Source of the DNA: DT-110 sp964342305
GTDB lineage: Bacteria; Bacteroidota; Bacteroidia; Chitinophagales; Saprospiraceae
DNA: 29,041 bases
Assembly: GCA_964342305.1 (NCBI GenBank)
Contig: CAYFGK010000093.1
Span: 1-29,041, forward strand
Direction: 5' to 3'
The notes beneath the pieces are model-generated. The model searched no databases. It was not told where the DNA came from and saw nothing but the letters and a program-made list of their open reading frames with translations. Below, piece after piece: positions 6,462-13,544 of the stretch. Positions within the stretch are counted from its first letter, which is position 1; each line of letters opens with the position of its first letter. A program made the translations under genes and the position numbers.

Positions 6462-7955
6462 ATGAAGCAAATACGTCATCAGCGTTTGTACATCGGTCTC
6501 ATTGGAACCAGCATGCTACTGCTCGCTTCCTTTACGGGCTATTGGCTATATAAAAGCTATGATGAACAACGCGATTTGTTGCGCCGGGAAACCGGCCAGA
6601 TCTTCGGATCAACCGTGCGGGAAATACAGGATTCCATCCTGAGACGAAATGTGCTCCAGCAACTCGAGCAGAACTTACCTAGTGACTCCACCGGACTGGC
6701 CGGGTCGTTGAGCCGCTTTCGGTACGAACGCGATGTGCCAAGGGCGCTTTTTAGCCAGACCGATAGCATGAGCATGCAGCGTGATACCCAGGGGATTCGC
6801 GAACTACAACTCTTCCTGCGCACTAATCAACCGATCCCCGACAGCCGACACGATCGCCTGAGGGCCGAGGAATCCGACCGCGTCCGAGTTATTTTCCGGG
6901 GCCTGAGAGGTGATAACCCATTCTCTATTCAGGTAGGTGAGGATAGTACCCAGTTAGACCGTATCCAGGAAATTTTTCAACAACGCTTGCTGGACGCCAA
7001 CCTGATCGCTAATTACCACGTAATCACCAGGGAGGAGGCCCAGGACATGAAAGATCGTAACTACAGCGTTGTGGTACCCCGCTACCGGCGGAGTAAAGAG
7101 GATGAGTACTTTTACCCCTATCCATTTGTAGCTCATTTCCCCGAAGTTCGCCCCTATCTGCTCGGGCAAATACTACCCCAGATCTTATTTTGCCTCGTGC
7201 TTTTAGTGCTCACGGGTTCGGCCTTTGCACTCATCTTTCGTTCCTGGTTGAAACAGCAACGACTGGCCATTCTGAAAAACGACTTTATCAGCAATATGAC
7301 CCACGAACTCAAAACACCGATCACCACGGTGGGGGTGGCTCTGGAGGCCATGTCGAACTTTAATGCCCTGGGCAACCCGGCTAAAACCTCGGAGTACCTC
7401 GATATTTCACGCAACGAACTCAGCCGATTATCGATCCTGGTCGATAAGGTGCTGAAAATGTCCATCTTTGAATCCCGTGAACCCCTCATTAACCCCGAAC
7501 CCCTGAACATGAAACAACTCTGTATGGAGATCATACAGACCATGGGATTGCACCTGGAAAAACAACACGCCCACATTGAGACGGATTTCCGGGGTACCGA
7601 CTTTTCACTCGAGGGCGACAAGATCCACCTGACCAATGTCATCTATAACCTCCTCGATAATGCCATAAAATACAGCAATGGAGCCGCTAAGATCAAACTG
7701 TCTATGCAGGCGGAGGAGCAAAAGGTTATATTAGCAGTAAGCGATAAGGGTATTGGCATTCCTTCCCAATTTCAATCGCGGGTATTCGATAAATTTTTCA
7801 GGGTACCAACCGGCGATCAACACGATCGAAAAGGACACGGCCTGGGACTGAGTTATGTACATTCGGTCATCGAAAAGCATAAGGGGGCTATTCAGCTGGA
7901 AAGCCAGGAGGGGCAGGGAACCACCTTTACCATCAAACTGCCACGAAAACAATGA
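6462..7955 (+). CDS. Sensor histidine kinase
   Basis: A 497-residue membrane histidine kinase. Transmembrane helix 1 is at about 9-28 and helix 2 at about 236-258, enclosing a roughly 200-residue periplasmic sensor region without a domain I recognise. The dimerisation/phosphoacceptor motif is FISNMTHELKTPITT with His281, then the N box NVIYNLLDNAIKYS (from N392), G1 DKGIGIP (from D428), the F box DKFFRVP and G2 GHGLGLS (from G458). It phosphorylates the response regulator whose ATG overlaps its stop (ATGA, 7952-7955). The signal is unknown; no target gene can be assigned from context. This arrangement is common in Bacteroidota envelope-stress systems. Confidence 0.93.
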   Translation: MKQIRHQRLYIGLIGTSMLLLASFTGYWLYKSYDEQRDLLRRETGQIFGSTVREIQDSILRRNVLQQLEQNLPSDSTGLAGSLSRFRYERDVPRALFSQTDSMSMQRDTQGIRELQLFLRTNQPIPDSRHDRLRAEESDRVRVIFRGLRGDNPFSIQVGEDSTQLDRIQEIFQQRLLDANLIANYHVITREEAQDMKDRNYSVVVPRYRRSKEDEYFYPYPFVAHFPEVRPYLLGQILPQILFCLVLLVLTGSAFALIFRSWLKQQRLAILKNDFISNMTHELKTPITTVGVALEAMSNFNALGNPAKTSEYLDISRNELSRLSILVDKVLKMSIFESREPLINPEPLNMKQLCMEIIQTMGLHLEKQHAHIETDFRGTDFSLEGDKIHLTNVIYNLLDNAIKYSNGAAKIKLSMQAEEQKVILAVSDKGIGIPSQFQSRVFDKFFRVPTGDQHDRKGHGLGLSYVHSVIEKHKGAIQLESQEGQGTTFTIKLPRKQ

Positions 7956-8647
7956 CCAAAACAAAAATCTTATACGTAGAAGACGAGCAATTTCTGGGTA
8001 AAATCGTAAAGGAAAGCCTGGAAAGCCGGGACTTCGATGTTCATATGGTAACTGACGGGGCCGGTGCGGTAAGCGCTTTTCGCTCTTTTCAACCCGATAT
8101 TTGTGTGCTCGATGTGATGTTGCCGCACAAGGACGGCTTTACTATCGGAAAGGAGATCCATGCCCTCCAACCGGATACGCCCATTATTTTCCTTACGGCA
8201 AAAAACCAAACTCAGGATGTCCTGAAAGGATTCTCCAGCGGTGGTAATGATTACATCCGCAAGCCCTTTAGTATGGAGGAGTTGATCGCCCGCATCCAGA
8301 ATCTCCTGCAAATTAAAGGCAACGGACAAAACACCAGAGAAGGACAGGAAGGTCCCATTCCCATCGGCGCCTATACCTTCGACCACCGCAAATACGAACT
8401 ACGCTATAAGGAAGAAGTCCAGAAACTTTCTCACCGGGAAGCCGAGCTTCTGCTCATTTTCGCCCGCAATCAGAACAGCACCGTCGAACGCCGGACCATC
8501 CTCAAAGAGATCTGGGGCGACGATAGTTTTTTCAATTCCCGCAACTTAGACGTGTACATCAAAAAGCTTCGCGATTACCTCGACCAGGATGAATCGGTGC
8601 AGATCATCACCTTGAAGGGTATCGGGTATCAGTTTGCCGTCGGGTAA
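7952..8647 (+). CDS. OmpR-family response regulator
   Basis: A 231-residue DNA-binding response regulator. The receiver domain has the acidic pair E10-D11, phosphoacceptor D54 (CVLDVMLPHKDG), the switch residue in IIFLTAK and K104 in YIRKPF. The C-terminal winged helix runs from about residue 132, with 'LSHREAELLLIFARNQ' and the recognition region 'FNSRNLDVYIKKLRDYL' ending in TLKGIGYQF. It overlaps the kinase gene by four bases, so the two are co-translated and form one phosphorelay. Confidence 0.94.
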   Translation: MTKTKILYVEDEQFLGKIVKESLESRDFDVHMVTDGAGAVSAFRSFQPDICVLDVMLPHKDGFTIGKEIHALQPDTPIIFLTAKNQTQDVLKGFSSGGNDYIRKPFSMEELIARIQNLLQIKGNGQNTREGQEGPIPIGAYTFDHRKYELRYKEEVQKLSHREAELLLIFARNQNSTVERRTILKEIWGDDSFFNSRNLDVYIKKLRDYLDQDESVQIITLKGIGYQFAVG

Positions 8648-9110
8648 GAACCCAGGAACGCTGATCCTCCTGCGGCCGCTAAAGCTTGCGCGCAGGCGTG
8701 GCCGGATTGCGCAAAGAAGAAGATCAAACGAAAAGCGACGCCCGGGAAATGGTATTACGCAATGGTCAACCTAGGTGGTGTACCCAATTGTTGCCCGTGG
8801 TCAAATAACGTGTATACCGCTTCCGAAAGGGTTTGGGCTTTGCCTAACCTTTTCACGCGAGTATATACTCGACTCGAAGTGGTTTTGCTCCGCAGTACTT
8901 CGTGCTGGTGTTCCAAACCACTTCCTTGTCGGTATAGTTTTGGATAAATAACCCCCGCAACCATTTCCCGATTAAGGTGAGTGAAGTTTTTGCCTGAAAG
9001 AGGAATCAGTTTTCTTACCAAATGTTCGTAAAACCTTTCACGGTCTTACTTTTCTCGATCGACTTTGGTATGTGCGCGATCCAGCAAAAGCTTCGGCAGC
9101 CAGGGAAGGA
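8648..9110. other. Intergenic gap with nested inverted repeats
   Basis: No supportable gene. After the regulator stop there is a GC-rich hairpin, CCTGCG at 8669-8674 pairing with CGCAGG at 8691-8696, without a T-run. A perfect 11-bp inverted repeat (CGGGAAATGGT 8743-8753, complement 8960-8970) encloses the second copy of the palindromic element (8813-8936). The segment 8971-9110 shows nothing recognisable. Confidence 0.6.
8813..8936 (-). repeat. Palindromic intergenic element, copy 2 (inverted)
   Basis: A 124-bp block bounded by TATACCG and CGGTATA. Its reverse complement follows copy 1 (1367-1471) through the GAAGTGGTTTGG arm, the shared stretch ACTTCGAGTCGAGTATATAC, and the GCCCAAACC arm. 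The difference is in the first hairpin: the four-base loop of copy 1 is replaced by a longer loop with its own mini-hairpin (CAGCAC-GAA-GTACTG), while the stem arms are nearly unchanged. Loop change with stem conservation suggests that the folded form matters. Confidence 0.75.
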
Positions 9111-10001
9111 TCAGCGCGCCTTTTCGATCCGTCCATTGGCGGTCAGCCCCCGTGCAATAAACGCGAAGGCCGTAGTCGTGAAAAACGAAAATAGCGCAAA
9201 GACCAGTACCGGCTTCGTCATATCGTTATTACCGATCATGGTGCCCGTGACCAGGAGGGCCAGCGTGGTATTTTGGAGTCCCACTTCAATGCCGATGGTG
9301 ACATTTTGATTAAAGGGCAAACCCGCCCAACGGCCAATATAAAAAGGCAGAATGAGCGCCACCAGGTGCATACCAAAGGCGATGGGGAAGATCAGAAGGA
9401 TATCATCACGGGTCAGGCCACTCCCCCCCGATTGCTCATCCGCAAAGAATTTAATGGCAAAAACCACTCCCAGTAAGAGCACATTAATGTACTTCAGCGG
9501 AGACTCCAGCTTTTCGGATAAGTTGGGGAATTGATGGTGGAATACCAGCCCCAGTGCCGCCGGTACTAAAATAACCAGAAAGACTTCCCGCAACGTGGAG
9601 AGAAACCCCAGGGAAACCTGGGACTGCCCTTCCATAAATACCGGCAAACCAACCGAGGTGAAAAAGGGAATACTGAACAGGATCAGGAAGCTGTTGATGC
9701 TCGTCAGCGAGATCGAAAGGGCTACATTCCCTTTAACCAAATAGGATATAAAATTGGACGTAGTCCCCCCCGGACAAAGTAATAAGATGAATAATCCAGC
9801 CTGATATTCCGGAGGCATATTTGTAAGCGGCAATAACACCAATCCCAATACCGGGAGAAATAGCATTTGCAAACTCAAGCCAATCAACACGGCTTTGGGA
9901 TTCTGGAAGATCTTACGATAGTCCGATACCGTAAGGCTGCTGCCAATACCGAACATGATCAATCCCAGGACCAGGCTCAGCAGAATGTCGATAAAAGCCA
10001 T
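9111..10001 (-). CDS. Bile acid:sodium symporter (BASS/SBF) family transporter
   Basis: A 296-residue inner-membrane protein with about 9-10 hydrophobic helices. Family motifs are CPGGTTSNFISYLVKGN (from C76) and EVGLQNTTLAL (E239-N244), the two unwound crossing helices that hold Na+ and substrate in ASBT-type proteins. BASS proteins take up organic anions with sodium; the substrate is not readable (pantoate, pyruvate, 2-keto acids and sterol conjugates are all known in the family). The frame stays open to a TTG at 10112, but the ATG at 10001 begins directly before the first helix and is chosen. It is divergent from the acyl-CoA dehydrogenase. Confidence 0.85.
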   Translation of the reverse strand: MAFIDILLSLVLGLIMFGIGSSLTVSDYRKIFQNPKAVLIGLSLQMLFLPVLGLVLLPLTNMPPEYQAGLFILLLCPGGTTSNFISYLVKGNVALSISLTSINSFLILFSIPFFTSVGLPVFMEGQSQVSLGFLSTLREVFLVILVPAALGLVFHHQFPNLSEKLESPLKYINVLLLGVVFAIKFFADEQSGGSGLTRDDILLIFPIAFGMHLVALILPFYIGRWAGLPFNQNVTIGIEVGLQNTTLALLVTGTMIGNNDMTKPVLVFALFSFFTTTAFAFIARGLTANGRIEKAR

Positions 10002-10018
10002 GCTTTGTTTGCTGTGAG

Positions 10019-10105
10019 AACCGATTCGGTTACGAAATGATCGAAAGTAGGTAAAAAAAACGGGAGCCAAAATTGGCTCCCGTGTTTGCCCTATTTTGGG
10101 AATAG
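10019..10105 (-). promoter_or_regulatory. BASS gene upstream region: strong hairpin overlapping a promoter-like pair
   Basis: On the minus strand a perfect 8-bp-stem hairpin, CGGGAGCC / GGCTCCCG (10061-10082), is followed by eight T residues (10053-10060), which looks like an intrinsic terminator, but it lies about 50 bases before the ATG it would silence. TACTTTCG at 10042-10049 with TTTG at 10068-10071 (spacer 18) could be the promoter, in which case the hairpin arms lie over the -33 box as an operator. A second small hairpin (CCTATT/AATAGG, 10089-10105) and AACCGATTCGGTT (10019-10031) flank it. Confidence 0.45.
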
Positions 10106-10263
10106 GCAACAAGAGGGAATTGAATATTCATTCAAAAATAGACATATTGTTTTTTAAATACCAATAATGATTGACCAAAATTGGGAATTTGTTCAATCAT
10201 ACTGCACGAAAAGCTGAACAGCGAATTTTCGCTGAATTACTTCCCCAAATACGAGAAATCCTG

Positions 10264-10271
10264 TATCTTCA
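10264..10271 (+). promoter_or_regulatory. Possible -7 element for the acyl-CoA dehydrogenase
   Basis: TATCTTCA lies 19 bases before the ATG at 10291. The identical octamer precedes the YfcC-type gene (27544-27551), and related TATCTTTG/TATCTTTC occur at other starts. No clear -33 box is visible. Confidence 0.3.
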
Positions 10272-10290
10272 AAATAAAAACAGACCCACC

Positions 10291-12096
10291 ATGGCCCGAA
10301 AATATATTTGCATGGACACCCTCCGCTTTCTGCTGAACGATGTCCATACCATCCAGGATCTTTTTGCCTACGAGCGCTACCAGGATTTTTCATCCGATGA
10401 GATCGACATGCTGCTTTCCGCAGCCAAAGATCTGGCTGATCAACACTATTTCCCCCACTTCAAAAGTATGGACGAACACGGTGTCGTCTACGAAGATGGA
10501 GAAGTGACCACCCCACCCGAACTCGGCGACATCATCCGGGCTACCGCGGAAGGAGGCTGGATCGGCGGTAACGACTCCCCCGAAAACGGAGGCATGAACC
10601 TCCCGGAAATGATTTTCGGTTTTGCCCAGATGATCTTCCAGGCAGCTAATAATAGTGCTCAGGGGTACATTGGCCTCACCACAGGTAGTGCCCGACTGAT
10701 CACCTCTTTCGGCAGCCAGGAATTGATCGATACCTACGTGCCACATATGTTCGAAGGCCGCTGGCAAGGGACCATGGCCCTCACCGAACCCCAAGCCGGT
10801 TCCTCCCTTTCCGATATAGTCACCAGCGCTACCCCGACCGACGACGGCCACTACCACATTAAGGGGCAAAAAATATTCATCTCCGCCGGGCAGCACCAGC
10901 ACAGCGAGAACTTCGTACATCTGACGCTCGCCCGTATCGACGGTGCTCCGGCCGGAACTAAAGGAATTTCGCTCTTTGTAGTACCTAAATATGTACCCGG
11001 CCCCAATGGTGAACTTACCGATAATAATATTTTCTGTGCCGGCGATTTCCAGAAGATGGGTCAGCGCGGCTACGCGACCACCCATCTGATTTATGGAGAG
11101 GATAAACCTACCAAGGGGTTCCTCGTCGGCGAACCTCATAAAGGTTTGCTCTATATGTTTCAGATGATGAATGAAGCACGTATTGCCGTTGGTCAAACCG
11201 CCTCCGGTGTGGCTTCCGCAGCCTACTATGCTTCCCTGCAATACGCAAAGGAACGCCCGCAAGGTCGACTCCTGGAGCAAAAGAAAAACCTCGACCAGGA
11301 TCAGACACTCATCATCAATCATCCGGATGTTCGCCGGATGTTGTTCACTCAAAAAGCAGTGGTGGAAGGCTGTTTCAGCCTGGCTGCCGAGTGCCTGAAG
11401 CTGGCCGATCTGGTACACGTCACCCCCGAAGAAGAACGCAAAGATCACTTCTTGCTGCTCGACCTGCTCACCCCGATAATGAAGACCTACCCCTCGGAAA
11501 TGGGTCAAAAATCGGTTTCCCTGGGGGTCCAGGTACTTGGTGGTTACGGCTACACCATGGATTTTGATTTGCAACAGTATTACCGGGATATCCGCATTAT
11601 GGCCATTTACGAGGGTACCACCGGCATTCAATCCCTAGATCTGCTGGGTCGAAAAATGACCATTGAAAACGGTAAGGCCGCCCAACTGCTCACCAAAGAA
11701 GTGCAGACAACCATTCAGGAGGCCCTTACCTACGATGAACTTAAACCACAAGCCAAAGAGTTGGGCCAGGCCATGGAACGCCTGGGCGGTGTAGTGCAGC
11801 AACTCATGCCCTACGCCGTGCGCGGTGAACTCACGCGCTTCCTCGCCGATGCGACCTTGTTTATGGAAATGACCAGCCACACGGTCATTGCCTGGCAATG
11901 GTTAAAGATGGGCATTAAGGCCAAGCAGGCCCTCCTGAGCAATGACGATGCCTACCCGTCGTCTTTTTACGAAAGTAAGATCCAGACCATGCGCTTCTTC
12001 TTCCGCTATGAGTTACCCAAAACGGAAGGCCTGCAACGTACCCTGACCGACCCTCAGCAACTGACAGTCGGGGAAGTGGAACAAGCGCTGATGTAA
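10291..12096 (+). CDS. Acyl-CoA dehydrogenase (600-residue type)
   Basis: A 601-residue flavoenzyme that introduces a trans-2 double bond into acyl-CoA, passing electrons to ETF, most likely in fatty-acid or related acyl-CoA breakdown. It is longer than the 380-residue classic form and has the C-terminal extension typical of the AcdA/DmdC-like group. Visible landmarks are the helical N-domain, MALTEPQAGSSLSDI (FAD-contact loop, about 161-175), GQKIFISAGQH, the 'QMMNEARIAVGQTASGVAS' helix, 'VQVLGGYGYTMDFDLQQYYR' and IYEGTTGIQ, where E441 is the expected catalytic base. The open frame reaches a TTG at 10171, but homology starts at ATG 10291 after GACCCACC. It appears monocistronic, and a 35-bp tandem repeat begins at its stop codon. 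Confidence 0.92.
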   Translation: MARKYICMDTLRFLLNDVHTIQDLFAYERYQDFSSDEIDMLLSAAKDLADQHYFPHFKSMDEHGVVYEDGEVTTPPELGDIIRATAEGGWIGGNDSPENGGMNLPEMIFGFAQMIFQAANNSAQGYIGLTTGSARLITSFGSQELIDTYVPHMFEGRWQGTMALTEPQAGSSLSDIVTSATPTDDGHYHIKGQKIFISAGQHQHSENFVHLTLARIDGAPAGTKGISLFVVPKYVPGPNGELTDNNIFCAGDFQKMGQRGYATTHLIYGEDKPTKGFLVGEPHKGLLYMFQMMNEARIAVGQTASGVASAAYYASLQYAKERPQGRLLEQKKNLDQDQTLIINHPDVRRMLFTQKAVVEGCFSLAAECLKLADLVHVTPEEERKDHFLLLDLLTPIMKTYPSEMGQKSVSLGVQVLGGYGYTMDFDLQQYYRDIRIMAIYEGTTGIQSLDLLGRKMTIENGKAAQLLTKEVQTTIQEALTYDELKPQAKELGQAMERLGGVVQQLMPYAVRGELTRFLADATLFMEMTSHTVIAWQWLKMGIKAKQALLSNDDAYPSSFYESKIQTMRFFFRYELPKTEGLQRTLTDPQQLTVGEVEQALM

Positions 12097-12180
12097 GTCG
12101 GAAGTGCGGATTCAGAAGTGTGAAGTGTGAAGTCGGAAGTGCGGATTCAGAAGTGTGAAGTGTGAAGTCGGAAGTGTGAA
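12095..12180 (+). repeat. 35-bp tandem repeat starting at the dehydrogenase stop codon
   Basis: Two 35-bp units (12095-12129 and 12130-12164) and a partial third follow each other. Each unit is itself made of AAGTCGG, AAGTGCGG, AAGTGTG and AAGTGTG sub-units. The first unit includes the last two bases of the TAA stop. The coding tail contains a related string (AGTCGGGGAAGTGG at 12066-12079), as if the repeat arose from the gene end. Confidence 0.75.
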
Positions 12181-12277
12181 GGGAGCCCAGGGACTGAAGG
12201 GAAGGGCTAGGTTGCTTCGATATCCTTCTCTGGATGCTTTGTGCTAATCAGCGTAGAGCGTAGAGTTACTCCCTTAG

Positions 12278-12296
12278 CAATTATTCCGACAACGAA
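12278..12296 (+). repeat. End fragment of the palindromic element (relic)
   Basis: Eighteen of 19 bases match the left end of copy 1 (1364-1382), centred on the shared CCGACAACGAA. The rest of the element is not recognisable, although 12335-12395 holds small hairpins such as CCGCTGAAGCGG and TTGGCGAAAGCCAA. It is probably a decayed or diverged copy. Confidence 0.45.
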
Positions 12297-12410
12297 CCAC
12301 GGGAAAGAATGGACGGTTATTGACTTTACTCCCACCGCTGAAGCGGATTGGCTTATACTGCCAACTGCCCACACTTTGGCGAAAGCCAAGAAAATCAAAC
12401 CTCATTCATC

Positions 12411-12511
12411 ATTGAGCATTGAGCATTGAGCATTCATCATTGAGCACTGAGCACTGAGCATTGAGCACTGAGCATTGAGCACTGAGCACTGAGCATTGAG
12501 CACTGAGCACT
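12411..12511 (+). repeat. Heptamer array (ATTGAGC/ACTGAGC)
   Basis: About 14 units with a 7-bp period, interrupted once by ATTCATC. Units differ almost only at their second base (T or C), in the order TTT, break, T C C T C T C C T C C. The same heptamers occur before the glycosyltransferase (1842-1872), and ATTCATC links both places. Confidence 0.8.
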
Positions 12512-12580
12512 GGTTTTGAAATCGGACACGAGCGATGGCGACTGATGGAACAAATAGGGCATCCAAATACATTGCCCGGA

Positions 12581-12668
12581 GCGCCCCTCGCTTCTAACGG
12601 ATAGGAAGCAACGCAAGTGAACTATTCGGTCTGGAAAAAGGGAGGGGCGCGACAAAGATCAAGTTCAC
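12581..12668. repeat. Interleaved inverted repeats (pseudoknot-type layout)
   Basis: GCGCCCCTC (12581-12589) pairs perfectly with GAGGGGCGC (12642-12650). Inside that loop GCTTC/GAAGC (12590-12594, 12605-12609) forms a coaxial hairpin, and GTGAACT (12617-12623) pairs with AGTTCAC (12662-12668), which lies outside the first stem. The two long pairings therefore cross. It sits just beyond the stop of the patatin-like gene. Element, structured RNA or chance are all possible. Confidence 0.45.
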
Positions 12669-12723
12669 CTGAAAAACTGTGCATCCCGGGGAGAGTTTTC
12701 TAAAGCGGAAACAACCTCCGATT

Positions 12724-13506
12724 TCACTTTCCGGCTTTTTCAGCCAACTTCTTTAGTGCATCCTGATGGCGTTTCGCTTCCCGGTACCCGATGGTAAACA
12801 GATCATCTGCATTTTTGGCCTGGAACATAGGAAAATGGATCGCCTCCTCCGGAGCCAGAAACACCTCACAATACTCGCGCTGATGCACCGATTGTTGGCG
12901 GGTTGCCAGCTCAATGGTTCGCTTGAGCACTTCGTAGGTGTTATCGACCTCTTCGGGTTTCAACTCGTTGATGGGATTCACGTCGGATCCGACCACCCAA
13001 TCGACCTTATCGGTGAGTACATCGGCCGGAATATTGTTGAATATGCCCCCGTCGGCCAGCAGCCGGTCACCGATGGTTATAGGTGCGAAAATCCCGGGAA
13101 ATGCTGCGGAAGCGAGCACACTATCCACCACCGACCCCGAGTGCAATACGACCTCCTCCCCGGCCAGAAGGTCAGTAGCTACCACGTACAGCGGTAAGTC
13201 CAGCGCTGAAAAGTCGTCTTGCTCAAAGTAAGGCTCCAGGTTCTCCTTAAATTGGGGTGTATTGAGCAGACCGGGACCAGCCCATTGCAGATAACTAATT
13301 TCGAACAGGGCTGTATCCTTAAAGACCGACAGGATTTCTTGTGGCGATTTTCCGACAGCATACAGTGCTCCTACTACCGCTCCCGCACTGGTTCCGGCAA
13401 TCCGGGAGATCGGCAGGTCGATCTCCGCAAAATACTGCAACACTCCGGCATGGGCAACTGACCGATACCCGCCCCCCGACAGGGCAATACCAATTTGTCG
13501 ACTCAT
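12724..13506 (-). CDS. Patatin-like phospholipase (RssA-type)
   Basis: A 260-residue patatin-fold hydrolase, expected to cleave acyl ester bonds of lipids with a Ser-Asp dyad. The oxyanion loop is SGGGYRS (G11-G13), the nucleophile motif is GTSAG (Ser40) and the dyad aspartate is in LADGG (Asp152). The glycine that usually follows Arg in GGGxRG is Ser here. There is no signal peptide, so it is probably cytoplasmic or membrane-peripheral, like E. coli RssA. The ATG at 13506 directly precedes the first strand. It is divergent from corA, with only 38 bases between the start codons, so both promoters overlap. Confidence 0.88.
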   Translation of the reverse strand: MSRQIGIALSGGGYRSVAHAGVLQYFAEIDLPISRIAGTSAGAVVGALYAVGKSPQEILSVFKDTALFEISYLQWAGPGLLNTPQFKENLEPYFEQDDFSALDLPLYVVATDLLAGEEVVLHSGSVVDSVLASAAFPGIFAPITIGDRLLADGGIFNNIPADVLTDKVDWVVGSDVNPINELKPEEVDNTYEVLKRTIELATRQQSVHQREYCEVFLAPEEAIHFPMFQAKNADDLFTIGYREAKRHQDALKKLAEKAGK

Positions 13507-13531
13507 TAAAAGTGGTTTTTCCTAAAATTAG

Positions 13532-13539
13532 TACTTTAC
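13532..13539 (+). promoter_or_regulatory. Possible -7 element for corA
   Basis: TACTTTAC lies five bases before the ATG at 13545, the same distance as TACTTTTG before the kinase gene (6449-6456). On the other strand TAATTTTA (13524-13531) could serve the patatin-like gene. The 38-base divergent gap leaves little room for leaders. Confidence 0.3.
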
Positions 13540-13544
13540 CCCTT

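Larger units (their letters stand above)
12097..12723. other. 627-base intergenic region, repeats only
   Basis: No supportable gene. It contains the 35-bp tandem repeat (12095-12180), an end fragment of the palindromic element (12278-12296), a heptamer array (12411-12511), and an interleaved pair of inverted repeats (12581-12668). A 62-codon open frame from GTG 12241 runs through the repeats and has no protein character. Confidence 0.65.

Noticed and set aside
5853..6479. A 208-codon minus-strand ORF covering the stem-loop region
   Set aside because: It overlaps the GLPGLI gene in another frame and crosses the inverted repeats; the translation shows no protein family features.
8669..8696. 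Intrinsic terminator after the response regulator
   Set aside because: A GC-rich hairpin is present, but no T-run follows on the plus strand, so I only mention it in the gap description.
10171..10290. N-terminal extension of the acyl-CoA dehydrogenase from TTG 10171
   Set aside because: The extra 40 residues have no family counterpart and overlap the likely promoter region; ATG 10291 starts the homologous part.
10390..11631. A 413-codon ORF on the minus strand opposite the acyl-CoA dehydrogenase
   Set aside because: Its frame mirrors the codon pattern of a clearly homologous gene on the other strand and has no domain of its own.
12241..12429. A 62-codon GTG-start ORF in the repeat-rich gap
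   Set aside because: It begins in non-coding repeat-like DNA and ends inside the heptamer array, without a ribosome site or recognisable sequence.
12411..12511. CRISPR array
   Set aside because: Units are 7 bp and contiguous, with no spacers and no cas genes in the window.
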